DNA of 64,000 bases from Pohlia nutans. Its lineage: Eukaryota > Streptophyta > Bryopsida > Bryales > Mniaceae. Both the position numbers and the translations under genes were made by a program. Location of the stretch: contig CM040094.1 in the NCBI GenBank assembly GCA_022496805.1, positions 14,655,501 to 14,719,500 of the forward strand, read 5' to 3'. Of the stretch, positions 46,123-59,183 are shown in pieces (position 1 is the stretch's first letter; every line of letters begins with the position of its first letter). The notes below the pieces were generated by a model, which was not told the DNA's origin, did not search any database, and was given only the letters and a program-made list of their open reading frames with translations.

Positions 46123-46695
46123 TTAACCCCTAGAGGACCACAACTATGTTTCTCTCCAAACACTTCAAAGTATCCCTTCTCATAAAAAGACAAGTAGCAT
46201 TTGATCTAAAACCTTTTTGACAGATTCAACCATAGGATATTTCAACCAACTTGAATTTATTACAACCTAAAAAATTTCAACCGTTCAAGGTTCTTCAATA
46301 GTAAGATTATAAGCTTCAAAGTTGGTAGCGTTTTTTTTTGGCTTGTTGCCCCAAGTTTGAAACTTTCTGAAAATGCCCAAAATGCAAAGTTTAGTCTCAA
46401 ATTTGGTAAATTGAATTTGGCACTTGTGCATATGGGGGCATTAGCTCATTGTGTACAAAAATTCAGATGCATAGCTCATAGTATGAAAATTTTAGGAGGT
46501 GCCCGCAATTAGGATTTTCACCTTTGCACGACTGTATCTTTTGATCTATACATCATCTACGTACGCAAATTACCATCCCATCTTCGTTACAAAGAGTAGA
46601 ATCACCACAAAAAATCTCAATAATTGACGATCAATACTCATTCCATACTAAGCTCACCGAACTTGGAAAATTAGCCTTGGTCCTTTAGGGGTTAA
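46123..46695. mobile_element. TTAA-flanked MITE, family 2
   Basis: TTAACCCCTAGAGGACCA and inverted TTGGTCCTTTAGGGGTTAA; the inverted repeats differ by one base. 573 bp, non-coding. Confidence 0.85.
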
Positions 46696-47730
46696 TTGTT
46701 TTCTTTTTGATGGGAAAAATCTGAAACTTATGTGTTCGAAGTTGAAGTTGTTTTTCCACCGCCCAACAGCTCCAGATCAAATATGTCCGCTAAATTTTAA
46801 TTTGAGGACCATTTTTAACTTAGAGGAATGTTAAACAAGTAGCCCAACAACACTCCTTATGCGATATATCATGTGCATATACCAATGTTTAAGATCATGT
46901 TTTAAGATCTTAAACATTGGTATATGCAAGGCAACTTATAATAAGAAGATCTTATGAAAATAACTTGATGGCCTTGAAGCACGGGCAGTGAATAATCTTC
47001 AAGCTCGTTATATAGTTGTTGATTGGGCAAAGATGCTTGCTTGATGTGAGAAATTTGATTGTGCCAAAGCTTCTGTGAATGGCGGGGAAACCTCAAACTT
47101 TGGCTCCAAATACTATTTTTTAGAGTTAGTCGGTAGTTGATGGGCCAAACTTCGAAACAAGTGGAGATAACTACACCAAATCTTTGCATTGGTCCCTCCA
47201 AAACACTTGTTGCTAGGCAAGCTCTTCCTTTAACAATAACAATGAAACACCAACGACAATACCAAATTTTCAGCAATAATGAAAATTGAATAAATATTTT
47301 AAATTAGGTTTTTGAGTAGGCTTTTGGGTAGGGACAATTATGGCACATATATCATGTGCATATATCACTGTTTAAGATCAAACACTGATGATAATATTAG
47401 ATTTTCAATAATAATGAAAATTGAATAATAATAAATGAAGTAGACTTCTTGGTATATGATGAAATCCAAAATATTGTACATAACATTCACCAAAGTAGTA
47501 AGAAATTGCAAGCAATCAAGTTTTACGAAAATGACAATGAAGTCACAAACAAAGACGTTAAAAACAAATTTAAATAAATATATTATGATCTCAAAATTCA
47601 ATTTCGTAATTTGGGATGTACCCAATCCCGATAATTTTGACACATGGTAGTCATTTTAGAACGGAAATCTAAGTAGAACATAGATAGCTTATCATTTTTG
47701 TCAACAAACAATAAAGGCTCTATGATGTGC
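46696..47730. other. Spacer with short inverted and direct repeats
   Basis: AT-rich. ATATCATGTGCATATACCA near 46867 and a similar ATATATCATGTGCATATATCA near 47347 are a direct repeat, each followed by TGTTTAAGATC. A small palindrome AAGATCATGTTTTAAGATCTT is centred near 46900. No genes recognised. Confidence 0.4.
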
Positions 47731-48409
47731 TTAACCCCTAAGTGACGGATCAACCATTTTATGGTCTCTGCCCTTTTTTACGGGCAGCGCGAAATAGAAT
47801 TTTTTCACCCAATACCTACAAATCCTAATTGGATGAATTACTAAATAGATGGAAATTCCAAAAAAAACTATTATATAACTTGAATATATGTATTAAAGTG
47901 ATATATTATCTTGGTATACTACATAGGTAAATTAGTGTTTTTTATAGAAAATAAAAAATATTTTTAGATAGGTAATCAAGTTTACTTTCCAACCCAATTT
48001 GAATCATATCAATCCGAGTTAAACTCCACCCGGGAGAAATTTTCAAAGAAGAACACTTCTACATTGTCTAGTGTTAGAAAACTTACTATTTGGGGAAAGT
48101 AATGATGTTCTCTCCGTTGAAAAATTTGCAATTTTTGATTTTAGAATAGAATGTCTAGTTTTAACAAATCATAAAATTTCAAATTCTAAAAATAAAATTT
48201 GTGATTCTTATAAATATTTGAAGTTGAATGCTTCTAAATTCATTATGAGATGAAAAAAAGCTATTTTTTGATATTTGACCGTATGGAAAATTACTAAACA
48301 TCAAGCTCCTCATTTTCTCTTTTGGACCAAACTTCATCAAAGTTGAAGAAGTAATTTTTTATAACACATTTATGTTTTGCCCTTACCCCCTCCGTCATTT
48401 AGGGGTTAA
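47731..48409 (-). mobile_element. TTAA-flanked MITE, family 1, inverted copy
   Basis: TTAACCCCTAAGTGACGGA and inverted TCCGTCATTTAGGGGTTAA, TTAA outermost, 679 bp. Its interior is the reverse complement of the 1222-1770 and 21499 copies (for example CTCCACCCGGGAGAA and TTTGGGGAAAGTAATGAT). Confidence 0.85.
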
Positions 48410-48950
48410 ATTTGCGTTCTGAAATGAATGCAGTGTTTAAAAATTATCAACATTGGACACACTGGCGGAATTGGGTGCTCCTACCTCACCTTCGCACAAA
48501 ATAAAATAAAAAGAAATCTGGATCTGCCTGTAACAGCCAGGTCGGTTATTCCTTTTGATACCGAGACAGCCTATCAATCACAGGCATAGCCAGCTGGCAA
48601 ACATGAGAGTGCCACGAGGGCCACTCTCCCGCCATCCCCACCTTTCCCGCCACGAAGACCAGTTCCACCGACACCCGCCCCTACCCGGCCCTTCTTCACG
48701 TGTCGGTGCATCCGGCGTCCCTTCTTTCGCGATTCTTCCTCGAGCTTCAATCAATCCTCCGCTGAATTTCAAGCTTTGCAGTGTCCCAATCACTGTATTC
48801 ATCTCTCTCTCATCTCCTTTAAACAGTTGCCTGAATAGGCGGAATTCGATTTTCTGCAGGGGTTTGGCTGTGCTCTGTTTCGCTAGGGCTGGAAGGATCT
48901 GTGAGAGCGGAGATCTGTTATAGTACGAGGAGTGTGTGGAGGGGGTTTCG
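48410..48950 (+). promoter_or_regulatory. Upstream region of the 48951 gene
   Basis: GC-rich from about 48600 with pyrimidine-rich CTCTCTCTCATCTCC near 48802, typical of plant 5' UTRs. Open frames on both strands here are compositional. An in-frame ATG at 48936 would add five residues; 48951 is preferred because the paralogue starts MDALRRAD. Confidence 0.4.
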
Positions 48951-49166
48951 ATGGACGCACTGCGGCGCGCGGATAACAATGTTGCCAATGCTGCGAACCG
49001 GTGGCAGAATTTCAAGCACAAGCTTCGGCATCCTCTCCAGCACCAGAAGTGGCGGCTCCATAACCAGAAGTGGAAGATACGAAGCAAGCTGAACTACGTG
49101 AATCCCTTTTTCTATTTGCGACGCATTAAGAACAATATCAAGTTCATGTGCACAGGTCGTCGCTGA
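48951..49166 (+). CDS. Small basic protein, MDALRRAD family, intronless
   Basis: 71 residues in one exon. N-terminus MDALRRADNNVANAA, then RWQNFKHKLRHPLQHQKW, a second HNQKWKIRSK unit, and KLNYVNPFFYLRRIKNN. Compared with the 44750-45661 protein it lacks the segment around the intron but has an extra tandem QKW unit of about eight residues. The absence of the intron, and the location about 3.3 kb away on the other strand, raise retroposition or intron loss. Function unknown. Tandem repeats begin shortly downstream. Confidence 0.7.
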   Translation: MDALRRADNNVANAANRWQNFKHKLRHPLQHQKWRLHNQKWKIRSKLNYVNPFFYLRRIKNNIKFMCTGRR

Positions 49167-49246
49167 ACGCCATTGGAAAGAAGAGACGGGAAAATGTATG
49201 TGCACTAGTGCGTTGCAGTATATTCGCTATTAAATTTCTTCTTCTG

Positions 49247-49793
49247 TAGGATTGTCGCAGATGTAATAGCTAGTTTGTGTATTCTCTCAATTGATAGGCC
49301 ATTTCATTTCCTTACTGCGTCGTTTCAAAAGATTCATGATCAACAGAGTGTATGCAAATTTTGAACAGTACGTAGGATTTTCTTCCATTTGATTTTCTTC
49401 CTGTTGAAAAGAGAGGATGGAACTAGTGCGTTGTATATTGGCTATAAACTTTCTTCTTATGAAGGATTGTCGCAGATGTAATAGTTTTTGTATTCTTTCA
49501 ATTGATAGGTCATCACATTTCCTTACTGCGTCGTTTCAAAAGATTCATAATCGACAGAGTGTATGCAAATTTTGAACAGTATGTAGGATTTTCTTCCATT
49601 TGATTTTCTTCCTGTTGAAAAGAGAGGATGGAACTATTGCTTTGAATATTGGCTATAAACTTTCGTCTTATGAAGGATTGTCGAAGTAAATGCAGTTGTA
49701 ATGGTCTTTGTATTTCTGGCCAGTAAATTTCCTTATTGCGTAGTTTCAAAAGATCCATAATCTACAGAGTGCATGCAAATTTTGAACAGTACC
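49247..49793 (+). repeat. ~210-bp tandem repeat, three copies
   Basis: Units beginning AGGATTGTCG at 49247, 49463 and 49672 each contain CTTA.TGCGT.GTTTCAAAAGAT, CAGAGTG.ATGCAAATTTTGAACAGTA and (in the first two) GAAAAGAGAGGATGGAACTA. A partial fourth copy lies at about 50293-50440. The first unit is probably within the 3' UTR of the 48951 gene. Confidence 0.8.
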
Positions 49794-49959
49794 ATACGTG
49801 GAAGGTAGGGTCGGCACTTTCATGTCGAACAATTAAGAAAAGTTGAAACAGTGAAGGTTGGCACTTTCAAAAGTAACTATTAAGAAACCGGCTATTAATA
49901 GCTAACATTAATTTTTTTCCGGCAGCTAAACTTTATATTCCATTTTTTGGGAAGAAGTG

Positions 49960-50214
49960 GTGGTTTTGGGTATCATTATGAGTGAAAATTAGTACCACAT
50001 GGTGTGCACATGGGGAAACCTAAAGGTCTAATTTTGGTCACGAAGTTCTTTTTACTTCAAAAATTTGTATCAATTTGAATTTTGGAAAGTAAATAGTGAA
50101 AATTTGTGCATTATGTTCTTCCAAATGATTGAAAAATATTTCTCATAAATAACGGCATGTTAAGATGAGACCATATTTCTTAAGCTGGTGGTTTTAGGAC
50201 ATCCAACCTTATCT
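49960..50214 (+). repeat. Dispersed repeat, copy with both ends
   Basis: Starts GTGGTGGTTTTGGGTATCA, includes GTACCACATGGTGTGCAC, and ends TGGTGGTTTTAGGACATCC about 220 bases later, followed by AACCTTA. The same two landmarks occur in inverse orientation at 53630-53893. The first landmark alone occurs at 3387. Confidence 0.55.
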
Positions 50215-52038
50215 ACCTCGCCCTCGTAGGCTTGGTAGGTAGGTAGCGCTTGCTTGGCTACATATTGTAGCCAACTTCCACTACCGATTACCTAGTTCTT
50301 ATTGTGTAGTTTCAAAAGATTTATGATCAACAGTGTGTATGTAGGATTTTCTTCTTGTTGATTTTCTTCCTGTCAAATATTACTTTAAAGGGAGGATAGA
50401 ACGAGTGAGTTGGTGCGTTGTATATTGGCTATTAACTTTGTATTTTGAACATATTAGGATTATCCTTTTCTCTAAAACTTTCATGAAGTTTTAAATTATG
50501 TTAGTCATGCATAGTTTGGAGTTCAAACACTGCATGAAAATTTGGAGTTAAAAGATAAACTTGTTTAGGTATGGTTATATAGAGTTATGGAGAGATCACT
50601 TTGGGTACTACAAGAGTCAAATTTGTTGAGACCAATTTTTCTCTCAATACGGTAGAGCTATCATTAAACTCCAAAAACACTTACTTAAAAGTTTTTCCTC
50701 ACCTTCATGTTCTCATTGAAGGGTAACTTTTAATGCATGAAGTTTTTTGGAGGTAGTAGAGCACTATAAGAGGATAGACAATATTACTTCCATTTAAAAA
50801 TGAGTGATTGTAAACATTTAGCTGAATCATGCTTATACTGTTTTTAGTACATGTGACACATAGTCAAATTGATTGAAAAATATTGCAAACCTTTCCACAT
50901 ACCGTAGTATCTTCTAGGGCCAAAATCAATGGCCCTTCAAATCTAATTTTAGTGATATGTATCTTACATTCATCTTCACATTAGTCTATAAACTATTTCA
51001 AGGAAACATTTGGTGTGAGTATAGAACATAGAGTTGAACAATTCTTCAAATACACATGTGAAATTTCAACGTGCAATGGTGGCAGTTTAGTACTCTACCT
51101 TATAAGATGTTCTATCTGATAACATGTCTTCAGTTCAACACTTCAATGACAAGTCTATGTATAGCACTATTGGGTTTTAGTTGACTTTCCTTCATTTGCG
51201 TTGGAAGCAACATTTCTTTTATTGGTGAAAATGCCAAGAAATTAAAAGTACCATTGATTTAGATCCCTTTATATTAGAGAGAATGCCCCACAATGACTCT
51301 TGTAGGTTGTTCCAACGATAAAAGAAACCAATAAAAAAATGAATTAATTGGAAGCTTGTTATCTCTCTTTGGACTAGCATATTTTGGAGCACATTCAAAG
51401 AGCAAAGATCATAACATTCAAAAGCAATGTGTGGCTCTACCTTTTAGCTCCATTTAACACTAGATGAACAATTCATATATGAACAACATATGGATGAATA
51501 GAGCACCATGGAGGGAGGATAAGTGGCAAAATGAAGAAATTGTATTAATTCATACACTAAACAACAAATAGACAAGAATTATGAAGCAATATTGAATGCA
51601 TGTCAAGTTCTAAAATTGTTTAGATTTATTCATTATGAAGTAATTTAAGTGCAGCAACTGACAAGTTTTCAATGCATATATTCTCTGATAGAGCATGGCA
51701 AGGGCAATTAAGAAATTAAGCATGTATTAACAATACAGAGTGCATGAAGCATATAAGTAACCATATTTAATATTGTTCATGTAAGAACAATTTAAATACT
51801 ATAAAAAGGGCTCACAATAAATTATTAGTCCATCGGTCACATCCAACTATTAATTCCTTGCACTTTGCAACACCTTGTAAACTTGAGAAGTTATTGTCAA
51901 TTCTTTCCATATAATACACAATATTCTTCATATTCTCTTCAAAACCAAGGCAAAGTCCACCATTGCCATTGAATGTCATAATATGGAACTAAATTCTAAA
52001 GATACTTGCTCACTACACCTTAGGTCGAAAAGATGACT
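50215..52038. other. Spacer without recognised genes
   Basis: AT-rich, 1.8 kb. 50575-50640 resembles 24795-24860 (GGGTAC.A.AAGAG.CAAATTTGTTG), another dispersed repeat. Long open frames and splice-supported exons are absent. Confidence 0.4.
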
Positions 52039-53102
52039 TTAACCCCCAAGTGACCGAACGACCATTTTATGGTTGCTACCCTACTTTTACGGCTTGGTCA
52101 ACATGAGAAACATATTTTCATACAAAATAGAAAATTCCAAATAGAAAATAGAGACTACTTTTGAATTCAATTTGAATCATGTTAAAGACAAAGACACCAA
52201 TATTGTCCTGGTGTTATAAATTAACTATATAGTAAAACTAATGATATTCTTTCATTTAAATTTTTTTTTCCTAAATATCAGAATAGAATGTCTAGTTTTA
52301 ACCAATCATAGCAAATAATTTCTAAAAATAAAACTTGTAATTTTGGTGAATATTAAACGGTAAATGCTTATAAATTCATTAAATGAGTATTTAAAACATT
52401 TTCTAACACCAAGGATAATTTCTAAACATCATGCTTCTCACTCTCTTTTAATTTCTAACCGCCCAACCATGTATATTTTGCATGATGTACGGATTTGAAC
52501 TCCAATTTGTCATCTATCATGCACTTTTTGTAGAGTGGATTTTTTTAGAAAGTTTTATGGGAAGTTAGCTTTGCGCATGTCTGATCCAATTAGAAAGGAG
52601 ATGATTTGTGAAATTTTTATGCCTCGTTTCATGTTGTAGTGTTCCACCCAAAATTTCAAAGATTTTAGTCTAAAACTGCTCTTGAAAAAGTCAACTACTA
52701 AAATTAATCAACCAAAAAATCCTAAAAGATCACTACACTTAGAGTATTACATTTCAATCCATCCCAAAAAAATTCATTATTAGATTGTCAATATCTTATT
52801 AGTAATCATACTACAAAAGAGCTCTAAATTTTAAGTTTGAAAATTTATACACAAATATTGGTGATAGAAATCGCAAATCTAACCGTATAGATAGAATCTG
52901 ATATTCATTATGTACAACTTTTATTCATTCATCAAGTTGAAAATATCCCTCTTAGTTGCATTTTATGCTACATCTTTTAAAAACTATCTAATCTGAAAAA
53001 GGTGAGATTTAGAGGTTAAATCTAACTTCATCAAAGTTGCAGAAGTAACATTTTATAACACATTTAGGTTTTGCACTCACCCCCTAGTCAATTAGGGGAT
53101 AA
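52039..53102 (-). mobile_element. TTAA-type MITE, family 1, long inverted copy
   Basis: Begins TTAACCCCCAAGTGACCG and ends CTAGTCAATTAGGGGATAA. The outer right TTAA is changed to ATAA. The interior aligns with 47731-48409 but carries about 400 extra bases (around 52450-52980), so another element may be nested in it. Confidence 0.7.
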
Positions 53103-54753
53103 TCCCAAGCTCAATCATAGTAAATATTAGCAATTAACCGCCTTTTCCTTCTATACCTTGCCTTCACACCATCATTCCATACCCATTTCCAACCCAAAAC
53201 ATAGGCAAAACATACGTCCAAATTGACAAATATTTGAATAATAAAGATTTCCAAAAAATTGAAAAAAAACACTAACATTTACGTAGAACTTCATAACATT
53301 CAGTAGCCTCTGTGACTACTGCTTTGCCCCAACAGAATGATGTGAAATATCCCACATCATTTCATCCCCCAATGAAATGATGTGAGATACCCCACATCAC
53401 ATTAGTAGTTACGAAGGCAGGTGACATTAAATATGAGCAATCAACCATGGTGAATAGTAATCAAAAGCACTCACACAATCACATTTCAACAGTGTTTTTT
53501 TATTTTTTGACACAAATGAATGTAAATTCCATTCCAAAGAAAGAACAACAATTCAACAATGTTTTGTAATTGTTTACTTGATTCAATAGCCTCTTGGAAG
53601 GCTACTTAATGTTATGTTATAGATAACATTGATTGTCCTAAAACCACCAACTTCAACAATATGGGCTATTTTTGGCAATGCTAAATTCAAAAGAAGAACA
53701 TGATCGCATTCCAAATAGGTTTTGATGAAATTGCAATAATTTGCAACCTCTAATTCGTATTTGTCAATTTTATACAAAATTCCAAAGTGGAAAGTAACCT
53801 CTGACCCAAATCAAACCTTTAGAATTCCCCAAGGGCACACCATGTGGTACTAATTTTCACTCATAATGATACCCAAAACCACCAACTATTTATTTGCAAT
53901 CCTTGGCCTACCATTGGTCTCCTTGAACAGTGACATTGGTGGTTTTGGGTCTCAACTGTGGTGGCCCCAAGAAAAGTCTACATGTCATAATTGGGGGAGG
54001 TGGTGGTTTTAGGACATCCTACCTTAGATTGAATTAGACAGAAATTCCACAAAGCAATGAATGAATTAGATAGAAAACCCACGAACCAATTGTTCTCCAC
54101 TTGTATCTATAAAATAACGGCGGCCATCCTTCCAATTAATTTATAGGACACAATAATTTCTGACAATAAATAAAGAATAAAGAGATTTGAAAATGTGGAA
54201 TATCCTTTTAGCGTTAAAATATGGAACCACGTCCTTCCCAAGAAAAAATTGGAACACAGTAATGGGCGTCATGCCCAACCTACTAAGTTACTTTATAGTC
54301 GACTTTCACTTGCCAGTGTTTTATAAAACCTGCACAAAAGTATGGGGGCAATAAAAGGACTGCAAATAAGTGGCATCCATCCATCCATCAGAACAATTTA
54401 TTCCTATTAACTACATCAGATTTAAGAAAAAAATTCATCCCTACCGTGCCTACAGTACAGATCAAAAGCTGCTCGCATGACCCACCACCACCCATTCCCA
54501 ACTCCTGCTCTCTCCCAGCGTCCACTCCCGCATGCATGCCAGCATCGTCTGCTAGCACAGCTGTCGGAAACAAAAACCTCCCCTACCTCTGTACTCTGTA
54601 CCGTAGATACAAAATAACCTGTTCCAGAAACAAGCAGTGCAGGGCTTCCCCCAAACAAGCTCCTCGTACTCGTACACATTGAGCAAGCTGAAACTTGTTG
54701 CTCTTGCTCTGCCATCTAAAATCGCTTACGTTACCTTGCATCCCATCGTATCT
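53103..54753. other. Spacer with dispersed-repeat copy
   Basis: 53628-54031 holds the inverse copy of the 49960 repeat, bounded by GTCCTAAAACCACCA (53640) and TGGTGGTTTTAGGAC (54003), the latter followed by ATCCTACCTTA. 53335-53400 is a short duplicated AATGATGTGA.ATA.CCCACATCA palindrome. 54380-54753 is GC-richer and is probably the 3' UTR/flank of the VAP gene. Confidence 0.45.
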
Positions 54754-57539
54754 CTAACCTCCCAGGAGGTAGCCCACCAGCATGCCCAACAGCCCCACCA
54801 GTATAACAAACAAAAACGAAAACCCTGTCTGCAACTTCTGAATGTCTTTTACCCCTTCACCTCCGCTGGATCTCAAATTCCCACCCTTATATGATTGCTG
54901 CAAACACAATCAAACATCAGCTCACAAACATCATCCTGCAAACTTCATCCATGGATTGTTAAACTGTGGGTGTGCCTTCTTTTTTCAACTACACCACATG
55001 CATTCCTCAATCAATACCAATTCACCATCCCACATGCTCACAGTTATGTCAAGCGATACTCACCAACTCTTGTTGAAGCGTCCGGCTTTGTTGAACTGCC
55101 TGATTCCGCTCGTCGGTCAGAGCACTCATAGCTGCCTTTGCCTGTTGGATACCACATCAACTTATTCAGAAATCCATCACCCAAACATGTTTGCAAATCT
55201 ACACCAGAAACCATTGTAACAATCCTTCTACCCAACCAACAATCTGTATCCCTAGATGCCCTCCATCTTCCGCATCACTACCACATCTGCAGCCGTCAAA
55301 CACAGCTGCCCGTTTCCTACCCCTCTAAACAGAACCATATGTGGACCAGTCCAGCACACATTCGATCATGTAAACATAGCCATGGTCATATCCTACCTCG
55401 TTCAGCTTGAACCTCCATTCGCTCTCAGTCTTTGCATTTTGCTACAACACATAAAACAACAGTCAGCCTTATCCCTTCCAAACACACCTCTGACAAACAA
55501 TCATGCCATACTGTCCACATCAAACAGCCAAAGTAACCACAAAATGCGACCTGCAGTTCCTTACCGGATCAAGCAGCAAAGGGTGTCGTTCCCCATTGTC
55601 TACCATAGGCGTAGACGCCTTCGGTGAATTGCCATCTTCCTCGTTTGATTCTGTGATTGGTGATGGTGGTTGAGGTGGCGAAACATATACAACTTTCAAT
55701 TTCGCCTCGTGCACGTCCTTTCCGTCTTCCTTGTTGAACTGCACCCGTTCACAAATCTCATCATCCACCAGCACACATAAATCTCGACAAAAATCAACAA
55801 CCGGATTTCTATCACCTAACCAGCTAAACACTCTACTTTTTGACCGCACAGGCTTAACTTGATAGCACCCATCGAAATGCCTAAAACACCTATCATACAA
55901 TGTACCAGCACAATGGCTACAATAAACTTCCATGCAATAACCTCAAAAGGCTCGATTCACACTGTTACGATAAGAGGCCATTCTCCTGAAGGATTAAACC
56001 TCTACAACTTGTACTACAGTAGAAAGGACCAAGATCAGGATGAACACCATATTGCCCTTCATGGAGTTGCAACGGCACTTCTAATTCTAAGCAACATCTC
56101 ATTCCGCAGCCAACTCTCAATCAAGACCAAGAAAACCACAAAATCAGAAACAACGAGCGTACCATCTCCTGTTGAACCTCCTTGGACGCCGTTGCTATCA
56201 CGCTCTGCACAAGAAACTTGTCCTTGCATTGCATGTCTGGGGGAGCTTCCCGCTGGGCTTGCATCGTAACTGCAAACATCAGATCCCACGTTAACCCTTC
56301 AGCTTCAAATGATTAGTTCATACCACTACGCTGCATAGGTCGTGAAAAAAACATGACCATTGATATTATGAACCCATGTAATCCATAAACTTATCCAATC
56401 AAAAAAAAGGACAACGACGTTACCGGTGACTTCTGCACTGCTGTGCGGTTGGACGATCCCGGTATTGGGTCGCACACAGTACTTCTTGGGAGAAGTCGTC
56501 TTGACCTAAAAAACCAAGTGCACAGTCACAATTAGGCCCGCTAATAATACATAAGTGCCGCATTCACGGAAAGCTAACCTCGCAACGCAGTTCAACGGAT
56601 GCACTGTGGAGCGATTTCCCATCCCACTTAGAACCCCAAGAAATCACTGCATCTTGCCAGAAGACAAGTACACCAACACAAGCAATTGCCAATCCTGAAC
56701 TGCCCATTGATCATTCCAGGCTTCGAGCTTCAAAACAATCATAACCCCAAATCTCGCTAAAGCACCACATAGGTGTTTCGTAGAGATGTGCAACGTGTTC
56801 ACCAATTTTATAAAGAATACACTACGATTACGCTGGTAATACAGGATAACAACCAAAGTCCCAGGGACCGATACTCACCTTGAAGGCCACATAATTATCG
56901 GTAGAGTTGACGAGCCGAAGTGAAGATGATATCTGCTTCTTCAACTCAACTGTTACACAAATATAAAAACCATCATCCCCAGCACATCATCACTTCCAGT
57001 ACCACCTTCAAGCAGAAAGGCACACCAAAAAACAGAACTTGTATTCATGTAAATTCTTCAAGAAACTGCGCTACTTCTGCGATCGTACGAACGTCGTTAT
57101 GATTCTGTAAACGTTAAGAACTGTAAACAACCGACAGTTCAGACCCTAAGCTACTTCCTTCGGTCCTTATCTCATTTCCTTATAACACCGGCATTGCGAT
57201 CTTCCTCCATTCCAGTCTCTTCTATGAAAGAATACCATGACCTCTGTCTACAGTAAAATCGGGGCTACCAAAGTACCGTTGGCACCTACTTAACCTAAAA
57301 CCACCACGTGCACTCTGACGACCAATACACTGCCATTTATTCGCCCCAATACACCGTGTGGCCGTCTGGCCAATCTCGAGCCATCGGCGCCATAACGCAC
57401 TCAATGGCGCATTTCTTCCATAAACCACAAATCCACGGACCATATATCAAGCACAATGTACGCTCAGTGGTGAATAAGACAATAGCATACATGGAAACTT
57501 CAGCTCCCCCGGCTGGATAGTCAGAAGTTCGGTGGGCAT
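54754..57539 (-). CDS. VAP27-type vesicle-associated membrane protein-associated protein
   Basis: Eight coding exons on the minus strand: 57539-57491, 56949-56879, 56505-56424, 56269-56163, 55738-55565, 55441-55397, 55141-55064, 54837-54754. All are GT-AG and give 229 residues. VAP proteins sit in the ER membrane and bind FFAT-motif partners at membrane contact sites. The MSP domain (about 1-125) starts MPTELLTIQPGELKFP and has the VAP core NSTDNYVAFKVKTTSPKKYC, then MQAQREAPPDMQCKDKFL. A Pro/Ser linker (VSPPQPPSP), a heptad-rich segment (about 176-205) and a C-terminal tail anchor follow, with GLLGMLVGYLLGG supplying GxxxG dimer contacts. The last acceptor could instead be nine bases downstream. 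Plant PVA/VAP27 length and order match. Confidence 0.93.
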
Positions 57540-58500
57540 GGCTGCTCCCCCTGATTTCACCCCCTTCTTCGCGTAGTATACCGGTTGTTCACTCTTCTGC
57601 ACCCGAGATATAGATTACGCGCTGACAGCACCTCCTTCGCGAGAAACGCACTGCATGACAAACACCAAACCACTTGAAATTCTCAGAGATTCGAACAGCG
57701 CACGCATATCATGTACAATTAACGCCACTGGAAGACAGAGGACGAAACCAAGAAAGAATAGCAAACCGATTCGATACACGAACTCAGTTCACAAGGCCGT
57801 CCATCCCTTCTGTAACGACGTTGTTAATTGAAAGCTCCAAGACCGAGACACACTGGGCGTGATAGGGCACACAATACGAAATCCAACGCAAGATCAACGT
57901 GCGTAATGACAGATCACTAAATATGACTAATCAGTATATTCCAGGTAGCCAGACCGACAGCACAAGCTGGTAAATCAACGAGACCGCCAGACAGAAGAAT
58001 CCAGAAACAATACGTCGTTCATCAAGACCGCTAACACTACTTAAGCCATAGCTAGGGTATATACACAGAAACTCAAAACACGAATCCTCGGTCACTCTAA
58101 TAACACTCGCACTGTAAAAACCGGCAAACTTGCAAATATACATTACAAAACAGCAACCACGCAGTGGAGGAATCGCTAACCCCAGGGTTTCACAGAAACT
58201 GGCCAAAAACATTCGAAACTGGCTCAAAACGGACGCCGCGACGCTCTAAAAAATCGGAAAAAATCAAAGGGAAGAGCGCAGGTACCTGAGAAGCGCGATG
58301 ATGGGAGCAATCCAGATCGGCAGGAAAGAAACGGGAAAAGAGCTCCAGCGAGGGGCAGTAGAACTAGAAACGCGTGCGACAGGGTGCCATTCCTCCGCAC
58401 TATTTCGCAAACCATTTTGCGGTTCGCGTGTGCTCGGGCGGGCTGCGGAAATTTTGAGCCGCGCGCCCGCGGGCTCCTGAAAATTTCAGCTGCCCTCTAT
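57540..58500 (-). promoter_or_regulatory. VAP27 leader, likely 5' UTR intron and promoter
   Basis: On the minus strand CAG followed by GTACCTG at about 58287 could be a leader-intron donor, and GGGTGCAG at about 57598 an acceptor, placing a ~690-base intron in the 5' UTR. GC-rich sequence 58260-58500 upstream fits the first non-coding exon and promoter. RNA data would be needed to confirm. Confidence 0.4.
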
Positions 58501-58806
58501 CTTGCCCTTGACCCGTCCTTACCATGGTCTCAGCCCGGGTATCAGAGTTGTGTACATGTGTAATTCCGCGCAAGACCCAATTCCGTACCTATTGACCCCA
58601 ATTTCATCTTGGTTTTTTTTTTTTTTTTAAACAAACCCCAATTTCATCTTCGGTTTGATTCAATTTCACCTGAAAGGTTTACTATTTGATTTAAGTGATT
58701 TCTAAATGCAAGAACTGTTCGGTAGAATTGAATGAAGCGATTTCACTGAAGGAAGAATCTAAATGGAGTGGTTGTTGATAATTTTAATGAAATCACAAAG
58801 TAATGG

Positions 58807-59183
58807 TTCACCCCTAAAAGACCGAGGGTATTGGACAAAACATAGGTGTCGTATAATATATGTGTTATATCCATATGTTTGATGAATTTTGGTTCAACAA
58901 ATAAAATGTAGGGCATCATCTCTACAGATTATCCATACGGTCAACTTTCAAAAAAATTAGATGTTTTTTTAATGAATATGAAAACACTAACCTTTGAAGA
59001 ATTGTATAAATTATAATTCTCACTTTTAGAGTTTTAAATTTAGCATGATTAGTTAAAATTGGTTTATATATTGTAGGGAACATCATTACTTCTCCAAACT
59101 TCACCAAAAGATGGAAGGCACATATTATAACACATCTATGTTTTGTCCAAAACCCCTTGGGCTTTTGGAAATTAAAGAGTTAT
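58807..59183. mobile_element. TTAA-type MITE, family 1, foldback derivative
   Basis: Left end TTCACCCCTAAAAGACCGAG (first TTAA altered) and right end CCTTGGGCTTTTGGAAATTAA. Both are versions of the same family 1 left terminus including the adjacent ~75 bases (ACATAG.TGT.ATAATAT.TG on the left, mirrored on the right). The element is therefore a rearranged inverted-repeat copy. Confidence 0.6.

Noticed and set aside
54388..55627. Plus-strand open frames across the VAP27 gene
   Set aside because: Opposite strand of exons and introns with clear VAP homology; no independent support.
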